Below are positions 14,035-24,055 of a DNA stretch of 59,770 nucleotides, in pieces. The DNA is taken from positions 1-59,770 of the IMG/VR virus record IMGVR_UViG_3300042691_021558; one strand, given 5' to 3'. The translations under genes were made by a program, and so were the position numbers. Position 1 is the stretch's first letter, and each line of letters starts with the position of its first letter. Source of the DNA: a virus. A model generated the notes under the pieces. The model saw only the letters and a program-made list of their open reading frames with translations, did not search any database and was not told the DNA's origin.

Positions 14035-14299
14035 AACCTTCTACTAGTTTCATTATGTTTCGTGCTAACTCTCCTGCGGTGCGAGTGCCATCCAGGCTCC
14101 ATTCAATAATCATATGCTCAACCTCAGCTGAGGTATCATACAAGCCATCAGCCTCAGCATCTGACACTAAGTCCTGTAATGCAACTTCCTGCCGTTGCTT
14201 TTTTGTCATTGTTGGTATCTCAACAGTAACATACTGTGGTGTCAATTGATCCGGTCCGATCCCAACGCACACTTCGATTGTTTTATTTCGTTTCGCCAT
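14027..14299 (-). CDS. small hypothetical protein, 90 aa
   Basis: MAKRNKTIEVCVGIGPDQLT: a short soluble protein with a beta-like N-terminus and an acidic helix (QRQEVALQDLVSDAEADGLY). It overlaps both neighbours (8 nt with the 115-aa gene, 17 nt with the 38-aa gene), so it is part of the thyA operon. Family unknown. Confidence 0.6.
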   Translation of the reverse strand: MAKRNKTIEVCVGIGPDQLTPQYVTVEIPTMTKKQRQEVALQDLVSDAEADGLYDTSAEVEHMIIEWSLDGTRTAGELARNIMKLVEGYE

Positions 14300-14399
14300 A
14301 TTTTTTTCTTAGGAATTCTGCGTATGCTACTCGTCGCTTAGGTTTAATGAAAACCCAACCATAAGTCATTTCAAACCATTTAATGAATCTATATTTCAT
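14283..14399 (-). CDS. very small basic protein, 38 aa
   Basis: ATG at 14399 overlaps the upstream stop as ATGA and opens MKYRFIKWFEMTYGWVFIKP, ending in TAA at 14283. The product is very basic (KPKRRVAYAEFLRKKYGETK at the end). The exact stop/start overlap and conserved operon spacing support translation. Function unknown. Confidence 0.5.
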   Translation of the reverse strand: MKYRFIKWFEMTYGWVFIKPKRRVAYAEFLRKKYGETK

Positions 14400-14671
14400 A
14401 CTCGATGTGCTTCTAACAAGTTAATTAATGCTTGTGTTTTTGCAAAATCATAAAAACGAATAGCTGGGTCTGTTTCGAAAAATTCGGCAAACCATTCACC
14501 ATCTACAGTTTCATCTGATGCATTTGTTATGAGTTCGAATCCTCGAGCAATTGTATACGTATAATAATAAAATTCATCTTCCGTCCATGTATTGCCAAGA
14601 TCGTCTTCACATTCTACACCTTCTTCGTGTTGTCGCTCAAAACCTAGTAATTGTATTTCTTTTTCTGTCAT
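14396..14671 (-). CDS. small acidic hypothetical protein, 91 aa
   Basis: MTEKEIQLLGFERQHEEGVE: acidic, aromatic-rich (EDEFYYYTYTIARGF), no membrane segment. Residues 5-50 resemble the short DUF-type phage proteins that begin 'LGFer...' but I cannot name the family. ATGA overlap with the 38-aa gene downstream. Confidence 0.6.
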   Translation of the reverse strand: MTEKEIQLLGFERQHEEGVECEDDLGNTWTEDEFYYYTYTIARGFELITNASDETVDGEWFAEFFETDPAIRFYDFAKTQALINLLEAHRV

Positions 14672-14687
14672 AACTTATAATATAAAT

Positions 14688-14900
14688 TTATTCTATAATT
14701 TCAAAGTCTATATCGGGTATTGTTTCACAAAACATGAAATGAGTCTGTGTTCTCAGAGCATGGTCTGCCCCGACTGCTAACATGTACTGTTGCACTATTT
14801 CCATGTTAGGTGGTTCATCTAATTTAGCAGCAAAACAGCTTACTGGCTTCTGCGTTATAATAATGTAAGCTACATCATTGTGCTTGTATACCTTCTGCAT
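14688..14900 (-). CDS. small hypothetical protein, 70 aa
   Basis: The ATG at 14900 (MQKVYKHNDVAYIIITQKPV) is preferred over a TTG eleven codons upstream that lies inside the preceding gene. Beta-rich first half, acidic C-terminus (CETIPDIDFEIIE). Operon with groEL upstream. Function unknown. Confidence 0.55.
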   Translation of the reverse strand: MQKVYKHNDVAYIIITQKPVSCFAAKLDEPPNMEIVQQYMLAVGADHALRTQTHFMFCETIPDIDFEIIE

Positions 14901-14920
14901 ATTAACCTCATTAAAAGTGC

Positions 14921-15183
14921 TTATTTGACCCAATCTTCATATGCAAACATGATGGCATCTGAAATGTTTAGTGTAGGATCTTCTTTCATTAGCTTTAGTG
15001 CAAAGGTAACTACCTCAACTTCTACTTTAAGATCCACTGCTTCCTGCAGCACCCAATCTACTACATCGAGAGAGCGACTGAATTCCTCAGCCGCCCTTTT
15101 CTTTTTCTTGCCCTGGACCATGCGTTTAAACTTTGCAAACAGTTTAGCATCATCCTGGCTATTTCTTTTTGGAAATGTTTTCA

Positions 15184-15184
<1 letters not shown>
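14921..15184 (-). CDS. hypothetical helical protein downstream of groEL, 87 aa
   Basis: Begins MKTFPKRNSQDDAKLFAKFK, start overlapping the groEL stop (TGATG). A basic stretch (GKKKKRAAEEFSR) is followed by a helical acidic domain ending MFAYEDWVK. Size and helical layout are those of small transcription accessory proteins, but no match is clear enough to name one. Its synthesis is coupled to GroEL. Confidence 0.6.
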
Positions 15185-16815
<1,631 letters not shown>

Positions 16816-16832
16816 TTATTTCCTTTTATAAC

Positions 16833-16852
16833 TTTATTTAATATAAATATTT
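16833..16852 (-). promoter_or_regulatory. AT-rich promoter-like element, class B, upstream of groEL
   Basis: Minus-strand AAATATTTATATTAAATAAA, about 20-40 nt upstream of the groEL ATG. Shares the ATATTTAT core of class B elements (26185, 30856, 35829, 51718). Confidence 0.4.
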
Positions 16853-18941
16853 ACTGAGCCATTTCCAAGAATTTTTTGTTAATTGTTTTGGAAACCTCGG
16901 TCATATTTTCTGGACGAATGAATTGAGCATCCTGACCATACATAGTTTTGAAACATCGCACATCAGTTTCATATGACCCGTGTGAGATGAAGTAACTAAT
17001 AACATTGATACCTATCTCGCGCATTCCATCCACGCAACGCTTTGTGAACTGCACAGGATCAAACCAATAATCTGCTCCGCTAATTGCGGTAGGTGCTCCA
17101 TCTGAGTAGTTAATGAAAATCAATTCATCGCCTTTAGCATCCGCTTTAATGTCATTCTCAATACTTTTGAATGCTACACCTTCCGGAGTACAACCAAATG
17201 TGCTAAGATATTTGAACATGTTTCGGATCTTGCTAATCTTGTCGTGAGCTGAGTCATATGCATACACAGTCACACAACGCTCACTGCTTCCTGCAATATT
17301 GGATGTTCCTCGCAAAGATATTTGCACTCGGATTCCTGTGGTCATTGCTGCAGCTTGTGCGATTGCTACTGCTGAGGTAATTGCTTGTTCCAACTTGTCG
17401 CCAGACATCGATCCGGATGCATCAATTGAAATATGAATAAAATAGTTCTTGTAACGGTCAGTTACGATGCGGTGGAACACATTAGCATTGTTATATCCTA
17501 ATTGTGATACCAATCGACGGTCAATCTTACCAGCTGTCAATCTAGTAGTTTTAAGTGTGCGGTCTGCACTACGTAGTTGCAATTTGTTTCCTAACTGCTT
17601 GCCTAAAACAATACCTCGATTAACTGCTTCATTCATACGGACCATGTCTCGTACACCATACCCATTATCAGTGAGTTGTCGTTTTCCGTTAATAACATCA
17701 GCCGCATTGCTAGAAAACAACTGAGGCAAACTGCATACAATAGATTGAGTTAGCTTCTTAATAACAACCGTTGTCACCGGACAGCCATCGCCTGCTTTGT
17801 TAGTATACACATCGCGGGTTTCGGTTCCTGACTCGCGAAGAGCATTAACAACTGCTGCATCACTTTTGCTAAGACGTCCTTGTTTCTTTTGCTCGCCGGA
17901 CAAGAATTCTCGTTGAGCTTGGATAGCCTTTGCCAGTTTATCCAACTCTTTCATTGACATCTTAGGATGCGTTTCTTCTGATTGGTCGTCATCAGATCCA
18001 TCGCCACCATCGCCAGGTTCTCCTTCGCCTTCGCTGTCAGACGGTTCGCCTTCTGAATCTGCATCTCCTGGTATTCCTGCTTGTGGAGTTCCTCCTGCTT
18101 GTGGTGTCGGCTGAGTTGTCCCGGGATTTGGTACTGATGGCAATGTGCCTACTGCGGATCTTACTATGCGGAACATATCAATAGCCAACATCAAAGCATC
18201 CTCGGTAGTCTTTAAGCGATCAATGTTGCGAAGATCTACTAGGTTCCATATATCTCGCAAAGCCTTAAGCGAATCTAATTGTCGGTTTGGATTAGTGAAG
18301 TTGATGATGTGGAACATGTACGTGTCCCAATCTTCATCGGTCTTCTCGTTTCCAATCAACGCTTTGTCAATAATTTTGTCGTTGAAGTATTTGTCATACA
18401 TTGCTTCATAATACATACGGTATCCCGGAGCATTAGTATAGATTTTATAATCGATGCGACGGTCTTCAACCCAATTCAATAAGTCTTTGATTACTGCAAA
18501 GTCGCGGTTGGTCATTGTCATTTCTGGATCCAAGCCTTGCATCTGAACAATCTTTCCCATCCTAGTACCAGATAATGAATGAGAACCTTTAAACATGGTA
18601 AAGTCAGTGTATGCAATATGGGAACCTTCATGCAATGCTAATCCTACAGCTGGGTCAAAGTTCTTGTCCTCCAACTTGGTACCAATCACAACTTTCTCGC
18701 CATCGGTGTAACTTTGGTCGTTGCTTTGGAATACTACTGGGATCTGCTTGCCTGTAACGATATTAACAAAGTTACCGATAGCTCGTTGAGCTGCAGCCAA
18801 TTTGGTAAAGTCGGTGCTTTTGCCTCGGCCAAAGTCGGTATCAAAATCTTCGTTTAACCAAAAGCTTGATGCTGCGCGTTGGTATCCGCGGAAGCCAGTG
18901 CCGGCTTGAATTGCATTGGGAAATTTAATGTCTCTTTTCAT
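16851..18941 (-). CDS. vWA-domain protein with N-terminal HExxH (CobT-like), 696 aa
   Basis: Residues 100-115 contain LALHEGSHIAYTDF, a zinc-type HExxH, followed at about 150 by LLNWVEDRRIDYK. Residues 270-325 are an acidic, Gly/Pro-rich linker. Residues about 500-690 form a von Willebrand A domain with an intact MIDAS motif DASGSMSGD (D507, S509, S511). This architecture is known from CobT-type and other MoxR partner proteins. The AAA+ gene lies just upstream. Probable role: a metal-dependent adaptor or protease-like protein remodelled by its AAA+ partner. Cobalt chelation itself is not supported by other genes here. Confidence 0.85.
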   Translation of the reverse strand: MKRDIKFPNAIQAGTGFRGYQRAASSFWLNEDFDTDFGRGKSTDFTKLAAAQRAIGNFVNIVTGKQIPVVFQSNDQSYTDGEKVVIGTKLEDKNFDPAVGLALHEGSHIAYTDFTMFKGSHSLSGTRMGKIVQMQGLDPEMTMTNRDFAVIKDLLNWVEDRRIDYKIYTNAPGYRMYYEAMYDKYFNDKIIDKALIGNEKTDEDWDTYMFHIINFTNPNRQLDSLKALRDIWNLVDLRNIDRLKTTEDALMLAIDMFRIVRSAVGTLPSVPNPGTTQPTPQAGGTPQAGIPGDADSEGEPSDSEGEGEPGDGGDGSDDDQSEETHPKMSMKELDKLAKAIQAQREFLSGEQKKQGRLSKSDAAVVNALRESGTETRDVYTNKAGDGCPVTTVVIKKLTQSIVCSLPQLFSSNAADVINGKRQLTDNGYGVRDMVRMNEAVNRGIVLGKQLGNKLQLRSADRTLKTTRLTAGKIDRRLVSQLGYNNANVFHRIVTDRYKNYFIHISIDASGSMSGDKLEQAITSAVAIAQAAAMTTGIRVQISLRGTSNIAGSSERCVTVYAYDSAHDKISKIRNMFKYLSTFGCTPEGVAFKSIENDIKADAKGDELIFINYSDGAPTAISGADYWFDPVQFTKRCVDGMREIGINVISYFISHGSYETDVRCFKTMYGQDAQFIRPENMTEVSKTINKKFLEMAQ

Positions 18942-18953
18942 ATCAACTCTTTT

Positions 18954-18976
18954 TATATATTATAAATATAAGAAAT
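18954..18976 (-). promoter_or_regulatory. AT-rich promoter-like element, class A
   Basis: The minus strand reads ATTTCTTATATTTATAATAT, 13 nt upstream of the vWA gene start. Nearly identical to the element upstream of the MoxR gene at 20256-20279. Confidence 0.55.
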
Positions 18977-19004
18977 TATTTGGTATTATCCAACCAAAAA
19001 GATT

Positions 19005-19069
19005 AAAAAAATGGAGCTGTTTACACACTAACCGTTATGCCTATCAGGTTAAACGGGTCACTCCATTTT
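19005..19069 (-). terminator. rho-independent terminator after the MoxR/CobS gene
   Basis: On the minus strand AAAATGGAG and CTCCATTTT close a long stem-loop containing an inner helix around ACCCGTT/AACGGTT, followed by a T run. It separates the AAA+ gene from the vWA promoter. Confidence 0.75.
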
Positions 19070-19089
19070 CTTGAGCTATGAAAAAGATC

Positions 19090-20241
19090 TTAGAATGGGA
19101 TATTGTTTAAGTTATCTGTATCGGCTCCTACATTGAAAATGTCTTTCTCTGCAGTTGCCATATGTTTCTGAATAATTTGTTTCACAAAGGTTCTTTCAGA
19201 ATCTGCACCTCCTGATGCATCAAAGAAAGGAAGGATTGCTACCTCAGCAGCTTCAATCAAAGTGAATCCATCTGCTAACAAGTCGCAAATACGAACCGTC
19301 ATACGAGTGGATACCATGGTGCTGAGTTTACCGTCTTCAGATCTCCATTCTTTGCGAGTAGAGTCTGCAATGTCAGCCACTGCATGAATAAGCTCTGGTG
19401 TCACCTTGTTACCAAACTTATAAGTCAATAGTGCTGCTTCACGCTCCATGGAAAGGATATCAACCTCAATGATTTCGAAACGATCCATCAAGGCACGGTC
19501 AAGCACGCGTGTCGATGTATACTCGGTACCAATGTTTGCCGTAGCAATAAATGATACACCCTCAGCAACCTTAATAGTCGGAGCATCAACATCTTCGTCT
19601 AGGCGAAGGTAACGCTGACCCTCATCCAACACTGTCATAAGGATGTTCCATGCCTCAGGATGCGCACGAGACAACTCGTCAAGCAAGATTACAGCATTCT
19701 CAGTTTGGATAGCCTTCACAAACGCTGACTCGTCAAATGTGGTCTCGCCAGCTTTGAAATGCGTGTTACCAATCAGAGTAGCACGCGGATCCTGTGTAGC
19801 TCCTAAGTTAAAATAAAAGAATGCTCGGCCGGTTGCTTGTGGCAAAGCCTTTGCTGCTTGTGTCTTACCACAACCTGCAGGTCCTACCATCATGATGTTC
19901 TTGCCACGAACTGCTGAACGAACCAAGTACTTCCATTTGATGTCAGACATTTCTAGGTCAGCCGGCTTGATGTTCTTAGCATTGTTAATGAATGCCATCA
20001 CCGGATCCATCTCTGTAGCTTCTGCTACTTGTGGGGTGCGTGGCTCTGCAGGAATATCTGCCATTGGCACTCGCTTACCGCGACACGTGTCAAAATTATA
20101 CTTTAGCCCTTCCATGTTGGTTGCAGCCAAATTGATCATGTCCGCGCGGAACAAGTGCGTAATGTTTGCGCCGGTGTTTACCTCAATTACACGTACGCCT
20201 TTTGCATCGATTTCAACGATACCATAAGTTTCTTTTTTCAT
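19090..20241 (-). CDS. MoxR/CobS-type AAA+ ATPase, 383 aa
   Basis: AAA+ ATPase with Walker A GPAGCGKTQAAK (residues 120-131), Walker B VILLDELSRAH (about 185-195), and downstream sensor and arginine-finger regions (IATANIGTEYTST; RVLDRALMDRFE). Residues 1-95 form a separate N-terminal domain. MoxR/CobS ATPases act as rings with vWA partners; the vWA protein is encoded immediately downstream under its own promoter. Phage CobS-like proteins are known from other T4-like phages. Function of the pair in infection is not established. Confidence 0.9.
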   Translation of the reverse strand: MKKETYGIVEIDAKGVRVIEVNTGANITHLFRADMINLAATNMEGLKYNFDTCRGKRVPMADIPAEPRTPQVAEATEMDPVMAFINNAKNIKPADLEMSDIKWKYLVRSAVRGKNIMMVGPAGCGKTQAAKALPQATGRAFFYFNLGATQDPRATLIGNTHFKAGETTFDESAFVKAIQTENAVILLDELSRAHPEAWNILMTVLDEGQRYLRLDEDVDAPTIKVAEGVSFIATANIGTEYTSTRVLDRALMDRFEIIEVDILSMEREAALLTYKFGNKVTPELIHAVADIADSTRKEWRSEDGKLSTMVSTRMTVRICDLLADGFTLIEAAEVAILPFFDASGGADSERTFVKQIIQKHMATAEKDIFNVGADTDNLNNIPF

Positions 20242-20255
20242 AACTCTTTTGATTT

Positions 20256-20279
20256 TTATATATTATAAATATAAGAAAT
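20256..20279 (-). promoter_or_regulatory. AT-rich promoter-like element, class A
   Basis: The minus strand reads ATTTCTTATATTTATAATAT, 15 nt upstream of the AAA+ gene start. Same sequence as the element at 18954-18976. Confidence 0.55.
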
Positions 20280-20297
20280 CTTTTGATAGAAACCAAC

Positions 20298-21377
20298 CTA
20301 TTTGTAAACTTTTTTCATAGTTCCGTCATTATATACTTCGAAATATATTCCGTGCATGGTGTTAAGACTGCCCGCGGATACTTCTTGACCCATCATGTTA
20401 ATTAGTTTAACAACATATTTGTCAGCTGTGTTATCAACTAGTATTGGTCCGTATATTTTAAATTTTCCGTCTTTGTCTACTTGAACTAAACGATAATAAT
20501 TCATGGTTGGCTCAAAGTCGTTGTCAATAAATGTATATGATGAAACCATAGTACTGTTTCCTACTGCTGGTTCCAGACCGATAACTGATTTTTCTGTAAA
20601 CTCACTGGTCGTTGTTCGTTCAATCCAATAGTAATCTGAATTATGTTCTGAGGCTGTTTTCCATGCCAATAAGTTTCCAGATTGCGTTGGTAGTCCTTCG
20701 AAGGACATCATTTCTACCGGTAGCGGATCAATTTGAATTAGTTCAATATTATCTAACCACCATTCTTCCCCGGCTGAATTAACTCGACAATAAAAATCTA
20801 CAGCAACTGATGTTAAGTTTGATGCTAACATCAATGTGTATGTTGCTGGAGTTGCGGTTGATGCTCCTGCTGCTGCTTGGTAAACATCGCCGGTTGGTGC
20901 TGCTGAATTTGTAAATGTTCCGTTTGCTGTATGTATAACTACACCGGTGTTGGTATAAGGCCATGTTGCATTTGAATTGCCTGTAATTCTCATTTCATTT
21001 ACATATGTGCCACCGTTTGCTGATACTTGCACACTTAAATAATCAGCAGCATCTAAACCGCGTGTTGCAGAAGCTGATGAGTATGTATAGGATGCTACTC
21101 GGAATCTAAGTTCATACATTTTGGTTGGATCCAAAGTTACAGTTGGTAGTGAATACCAATCTTGTTCTATTCCAGATGAACCATTACCTACGCCAAGAAT
21201 TGCTGCAGATGTGGATGGAGATACAGATGCATTAGTAAACCAACCTGATGTTGCACCAAACAACCAACCTGCTGACAGATAAGTTGTTGAAGAAGTTTCC
21301 ATGTTATCGAATTCAATAACGGTTTGTGTTCTAGCAAATCCTGCTAAAAATACAAATGCTAATAATAGTTTATTCAT
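20298..21377 (-). CDS. secreted protein with T9SS type A sorting domain, 359 aa
   Basis: Start at 21377 gives a clean signal peptide (MNKLLLAFVFLAGFARTQ); the in-frame extension to 21491 overlaps another small gene and is rejected. Residues about 20-210 form a beta-sandwich-like domain with 'W...W' pairs. Residues about 220-285 contain LAWKTASEHNSDYYWIERTT and YYRLVQVDKDGKFKIYG, the module that precedes type IX sorting signals. The last about 45 residues (KLINMMGQEV, GIYFEVYNDGTMKKVYK) are the T9SS type A CTD. Predicted to be exported through the host T9SS. Confidence 0.8.
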   Translation of the reverse strand: MNKLLLAFVFLAGFARTQTVIEFDNMETSSTTYLSAGWLFGATSGWFTNASVSPSTSAAILGVGNGSSGIEQDWYSLPTVTLDPTKMYELRFRVASYTYSSASATRGLDAADYLSVQVSANGGTYVNEMRITGNSNATWPYTNTGVVIHTANGTFTNSAAPTGDVYQAAAGASTATPATYTLMLASNLTSVAVDFYCRVNSAGEEWWLDNIELIQIDPLPVEMMSFEGLPTQSGNLLAWKTASEHNSDYYWIERTTTSEFTEKSVIGLEPAVGNSTMVSSYTFIDNDFEPTMNYYRLVQVDKDGKFKIYGPILVDNTADKYVVKLINMMGQEVSAGSLNTMHGIYFEVYNDGTMKKVYK

Positions 21378-21522
21378 GTGATTTGTTTTTGTGTTTTGTT
21401 TTACGGGTATATGTTTTTTTAGATTGTTCCGTTCTAGAAACAAATCGTCCATCAAAGAAGCCTTGTTGTTTTTGTGATTCTCGGGAAGCACCTAAATTAA
21501 TTTTTAGTATCTGGTTGTTCAT
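21370..21522 (-). CDS. small basic protein, 50 aa
   Basis: ATG at 21522 opens MNNQILKINLGASRESQKQQ and the frame ends at 21370 (...TKHKNKSHE). Its codon content is protein-like and very basic, and it overlaps both neighbours, including 8 nt with the T9SS gene. Not recognised; possibly a nucleic-acid-binding peptide. Confidence 0.5.
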   Translation of the reverse strand: MNNQILKINLGASRESQKQQGFFDGRFVSRTEQSKKTYTRKTKHKNKSHE

Positions 21523-21673
21523 AACGTGACATTGTTTGTTCGAATGCTACTTCGTAGGCTCGAGCTAAATCAAATCGATGGTCATATTTTAGTTTGTCTA
21601 CTAGTTCAAATACTTGTTCGTGCACACCTTGTTTGTATGCCTTCATCATTATCTCTTCAATTCGATCTGCCAT
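21497..21673 (-). CDS. small hypothetical protein, 58 aa
   Basis: ATG at 21673 opens MADRIEEIMMKAYKQGVHEQ; ends TAA at 21497. Acidic, helical, no membrane segment. The 3' end overlaps the 50-aa gene by 26 nt. Function unknown. Confidence 0.5.
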   Translation of the reverse strand: MADRIEEIMMKAYKQGVHEQVFELVDKLKYDHRFDLARAYEVAFEQTMSRYEQPDTKN

Positions 21674-21707
21674 TACTACACTCCAAATATAATAAATAAA
21701 ACTTTAA

Positions 21708-22175
21708 TTACCAAGCTCGGCAAGACCAATATCTTGCTTTTGTGCGAGGGCCTGGATTTTCACAATTATGTCTAGCTCTGAATGATTTTCTACGAGCTGG
21801 ATTAGATTTCTTTATGCGCATTGTTTTTTGACCAGCACGTTTTGCTGAGGTACCTCCGTGACCAAAGTTAACTTTAACTACATTGCCTTCTGCATTGCGT
21901 ACATACACTTTGAACTTCTTGACATCGCCACGCATTGGTTTGCCCAATTTAACTTTGCGTCCTTGGTACTCAGCTTCATTAAGACCAGGTTCAATCAGAT
22001 TAATATGTTCTGATTCATTAACACTGCGTTCAATGTATTCTACAAGACATTGAGCACAATATCCTTCTGCTTCTTTAATTGGAACACAGTTCGGAACTTT
22101 GCGTCCTCCTTTTTTCTTCATTCCAATCATTTCATATCCGGACCAGCATGGTGCAGATTCATCAATATAATTCAT
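21708..22175 (-). CDS. phage protein with C-terminal DUF5872-like domain, 155 aa
   Basis: The N-terminus MNYIDESAPCWSGYEMIG is followed by a Cys-rich stretch (VPNCVPIKEAEGYCAQCLVE). The C-terminus, residues about 115-155 (KSNPARRKSFRARHNCENPG and RTKARYWSCRAW), matches the short domain I know as DUF5872 in T4-like phage proteins. MNYIDE, ending in IxE, resembles a cleavable N-terminal propeptide. It overlaps its neighbour (start/stop adjacent at 22175/22176). Probably a virion component. Confidence 0.65.
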   Translation of the reverse strand: MNYIDESAPCWSGYEMIGMKKKGGRKVPNCVPIKEAEGYCAQCLVEYIERSVNESEHINLIEPGLNEAEYQGRKVKLGKPMRGDVKKFKVYVRNAEGNVVKVNFGHGGTSAKRAGQKTMRIKKSNPARRKSFRARHNCENPGPRTKARYWSCRAW

Positions 22176-22922
22176 TTACAACTCCTGTCGTATTGCTAAT
22201 TTAGGTAAATATGATTTCCAAGTTGCCAACACCTTTTGCATTTCTGCATCAGTGATAGCACCACTTTCCACAAAGCCTTGCAAGAATGTTGTTACTGCTT
22301 CGCGGAATGGTGTACGAGTCTTTTTTGCTTTAAGATATAGTCCATGTATCATTGCCGGAATTTCTTTTGGCAACATGAAGTATTTGAATGGTGGCACTTG
22401 TCCAGCCTCAATCTTCTTTCGCAGTGGCATATCCGATGCAATGTATTTGCCATCAATAGTATTCCATCCTGATTGAGTGATATGTTCGATTTCATGTCGT
22501 AGCACATCTCGCAATTGCATTGCAACCTCACTTAAAACCTTAGGATACTCTGCAGGATCAATTTCGAATCGTACTTCAATTAATGGTGGTTCATCAGAAT
22601 CTCGTTTAGTGCTATTATAAGCATCGCCTCCATAATTAAAATTATTTAGGCCATCGATCCATTGCACTTTAAGTGAAAGATAAAACTCTAATGGAATAGT
22701 TTCGTTTGAAACCTCTTCAAAATATATCTCTTCAAGCTCATCACTAGTAATCTGTGGTGCAGTGGCTGCATCTGTAAAATATATCTTCTTGCCAGCAAAC
22801 TCACCATTAGGATCCTTAGTTGATGCAAAACTATCTTTAACAACTGATAACAATGTACGCGATAAACTAGTAACTAACGCGTCATAGCGTCCTTCTGTAA
22901 TAAGTGTTTTCATTGATATCAT
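22176..22922 (-). CDS. putative zinc-metallopeptidase-like phage protein, 248 aa
   Basis: Begins MKTLITEG (or three codons earlier), a (L/I)xE start like the neighbouring virion-type genes. The middle contains LRDVLRHEIEHITQSGWN, an HExxH motif typical of zincin metallopeptidases, followed by an Asp/Arg-rich helix. No transmembrane segment. May be a head- or tail-associated peptidase or a structural homologue. Function inferred from motif only. Confidence 0.65.
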   Translation of the reverse strand: MISMKTLITEGRYDALVTSLSRTLLSVVKDSFASTKDPNGEFAGKKIYFTDAATAPQITSDELEEIYFEEVSNETIPLEFYLSLKVQWIDGLNNFNYGGDAYNSTKRDSDEPPLIEVRFEIDPAEYPKVLSEVAMQLRDVLRHEIEHITQSGWNTIDGKYIASDMPLRKKIEAGQVPPFKYFMLPKEIPAMIHGLYLKAKKTRTPFREAVTTFLQGFVESGAITDAEMQKVLATWKSYLPKLAIRQEL

Positions 22923-22933
22923 ATTAATAAATA

Positions 22934-23485
22934 TCAGCCTAATAAATTATAGTTCCAGAATGTTTCTTTGTCTTTGTTGAATGGATTACCGGTTTGTTGA
23001 TAGTAACAGTTCAAGCAAAGCATCTGCAAATTTTCTATGCGATGATTGGTTTCATCCCCATCCATATGATCTAATAACAACGGCACTGTGTCGTCTGTTA
23101 CCCTGCGTTCAGCATATCCACAACATGCACATTGCTCCGGCATAATGTTCAAGGCGAAGAGTCTGTTGCGAAGTTTCCAACCCGGATAATTTGGATAATG
23201 TCCTTCTAGTATTTTATCAATTGAATATATACCTGCTGTGGCTCGTTGTGAGTCTTTGGTAATGCCTAAGCCGGCTTGGTTGGTATGCAGATCATAAAGT
23301 GTCTTACCTGTTTCCCGATCCACATACATTTTTGCATATTTCTTCCAGGTAGTGAAAGACACTTTGAGAAAGCGTGCCGCTTCTGCATTTGATTTGGTGT
23401 TGGACATAGCATAACGAATATCTGACTCTGGCAGGTTAAAAGATTCCCTGCCTCGTCCATATACATATTTATACTGCTTGTCCAT
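22934..23485 (-). CDS. HNH endonuclease, 183 aa
   Basis: ATG at 23485 (MDKQYKYVYGRGRESFN) is preferred over the TTG at 23491. Residues about 30-75 contain a helix-turn-helix-like stretch (NAEAARFLKVSFTTWKKYAK). The HNH nuclease core is CACCGYAERRV, then LLLDHMDGDETNHRIENLQM, then LCLNCY: two CxxC-type zinc pairs and the H-N-x-(8)-N layout. Likely a free-standing homing-type endonuclease; typical of T4-like phages. Confidence 0.85.
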   Translation of the reverse strand: MDKQYKYVYGRGRESFNLPESDIRYAMSNTKSNAEAARFLKVSFTTWKKYAKMYVDRETGKTLYDLHTNQAGLGITKDSQRATAGIYSIDKILEGHYPNYPGWKLRNRLFALNIMPEQCACCGYAERRVTDDTVPLLLDHMDGDETNHRIENLQMLCLNCYYQQTGNPFNKDKETFWNYNLLG

Positions 23486-23487
23486 AA

Positions 23488-23874
23488 TCAATAAACACCC
23501 TTTTTACGAAGCTCTAATACCGCGGTTTTAGGCAGTGTCTTGCGTTCCCACATTTCACGCATCTCAGGCTTTAAGTTTCTGGTAAAGTCGAGGAACGTGG
23601 CCGGATATACCCCACTACGACGCTTTACTTCATCATACCAAGTAGAATAGGTTGAATACAATTCATCAAAGCGTTCTGCATCTGACATTGTATCTTGATG
23701 TTCGAGTTGATCCTTAAGTGGCCACAAATCAATTGGCACATTTGGATCTTTGCGACGTGCTGGTAGGCGTGGTTGATTCTTTTCTCGATTTATATTTCGT
23801 GTGATGAATTTATCCATCATATTAATACTACGATCTTTCGGGGACATCCCGGAGTGTGCAGATTTTTTACCCAT
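23488..23874 (-). CDS. hypothetical protein, 128 aa
   Basis: MGKKSAHSGMSPKDRSINMM: basic N-terminus (about residues 20-45 with KNQPRLPARRKDPN), then a helical domain with Trp/Tyr repeats (YSTYSTWYDEVKRR). Located 2 nt upstream of the HNH gene. No function recognised. Confidence 0.6.
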   Translation of the reverse strand: MGKKSAHSGMSPKDRSINMMDKFITRNINREKNQPRLPARRKDPNVPIDLWPLKDQLEHQDTMSDAERFDELYSTYSTWYDEVKRRSGVYPATFLDFTRNLKPEMREMWERKTLPKTAVLELRKKGVY

Positions 23875-23878
23875 AACC

Positions 23879-24055
23879 TTATTTCATTTTTTCTGTTAAT
23901 ACAACTATTCGTCTCCAAACATCTTCTGCTTGGTATATATACTTTTTGAACTCAACTACATTTTGTATAGTTCGTGCCTGATCTGCTTTGCGCAGGATTC
24001 GATGATATCGGGCGTGTAAAAACCCAATGCGAATTTTTCTTATCCAATTAATCAT
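23879..24055 (-). CDS. small basic hypothetical protein, 58 aa
   Basis: ATG at 24055 overlaps the ClpS-like gene's stop as ATGA; opens MINWIRKIRIGFLHARYHRI and ends at 23879. Very basic, with a helical middle (LRKADQARTIQNVVEFKKYI). Likely real because of the exact overlap. Function unknown. Confidence 0.5.
   Translation of the reverse strand: MINWIRKIRIGFLHARYHRILRKADQARTIQNVVEFKKYIYQAEDVWRRIVVLTEKMK

Noticed and set aside
16851-20241. Cobalamin biosynthesis (cobaltochelatase) role for the MoxR/vWA pair
   Set aside because: No other cobalamin gene in the window and the vWA protein carries an HExxH region; the CobS/CobT resemblance is only structural.
21378-21491. N-terminal extension of the T9SS type A protein
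   Set aside because: It places 38 residues before a typical signal peptide and overlaps another small gene; the internal ATG at 21377 is the better start.
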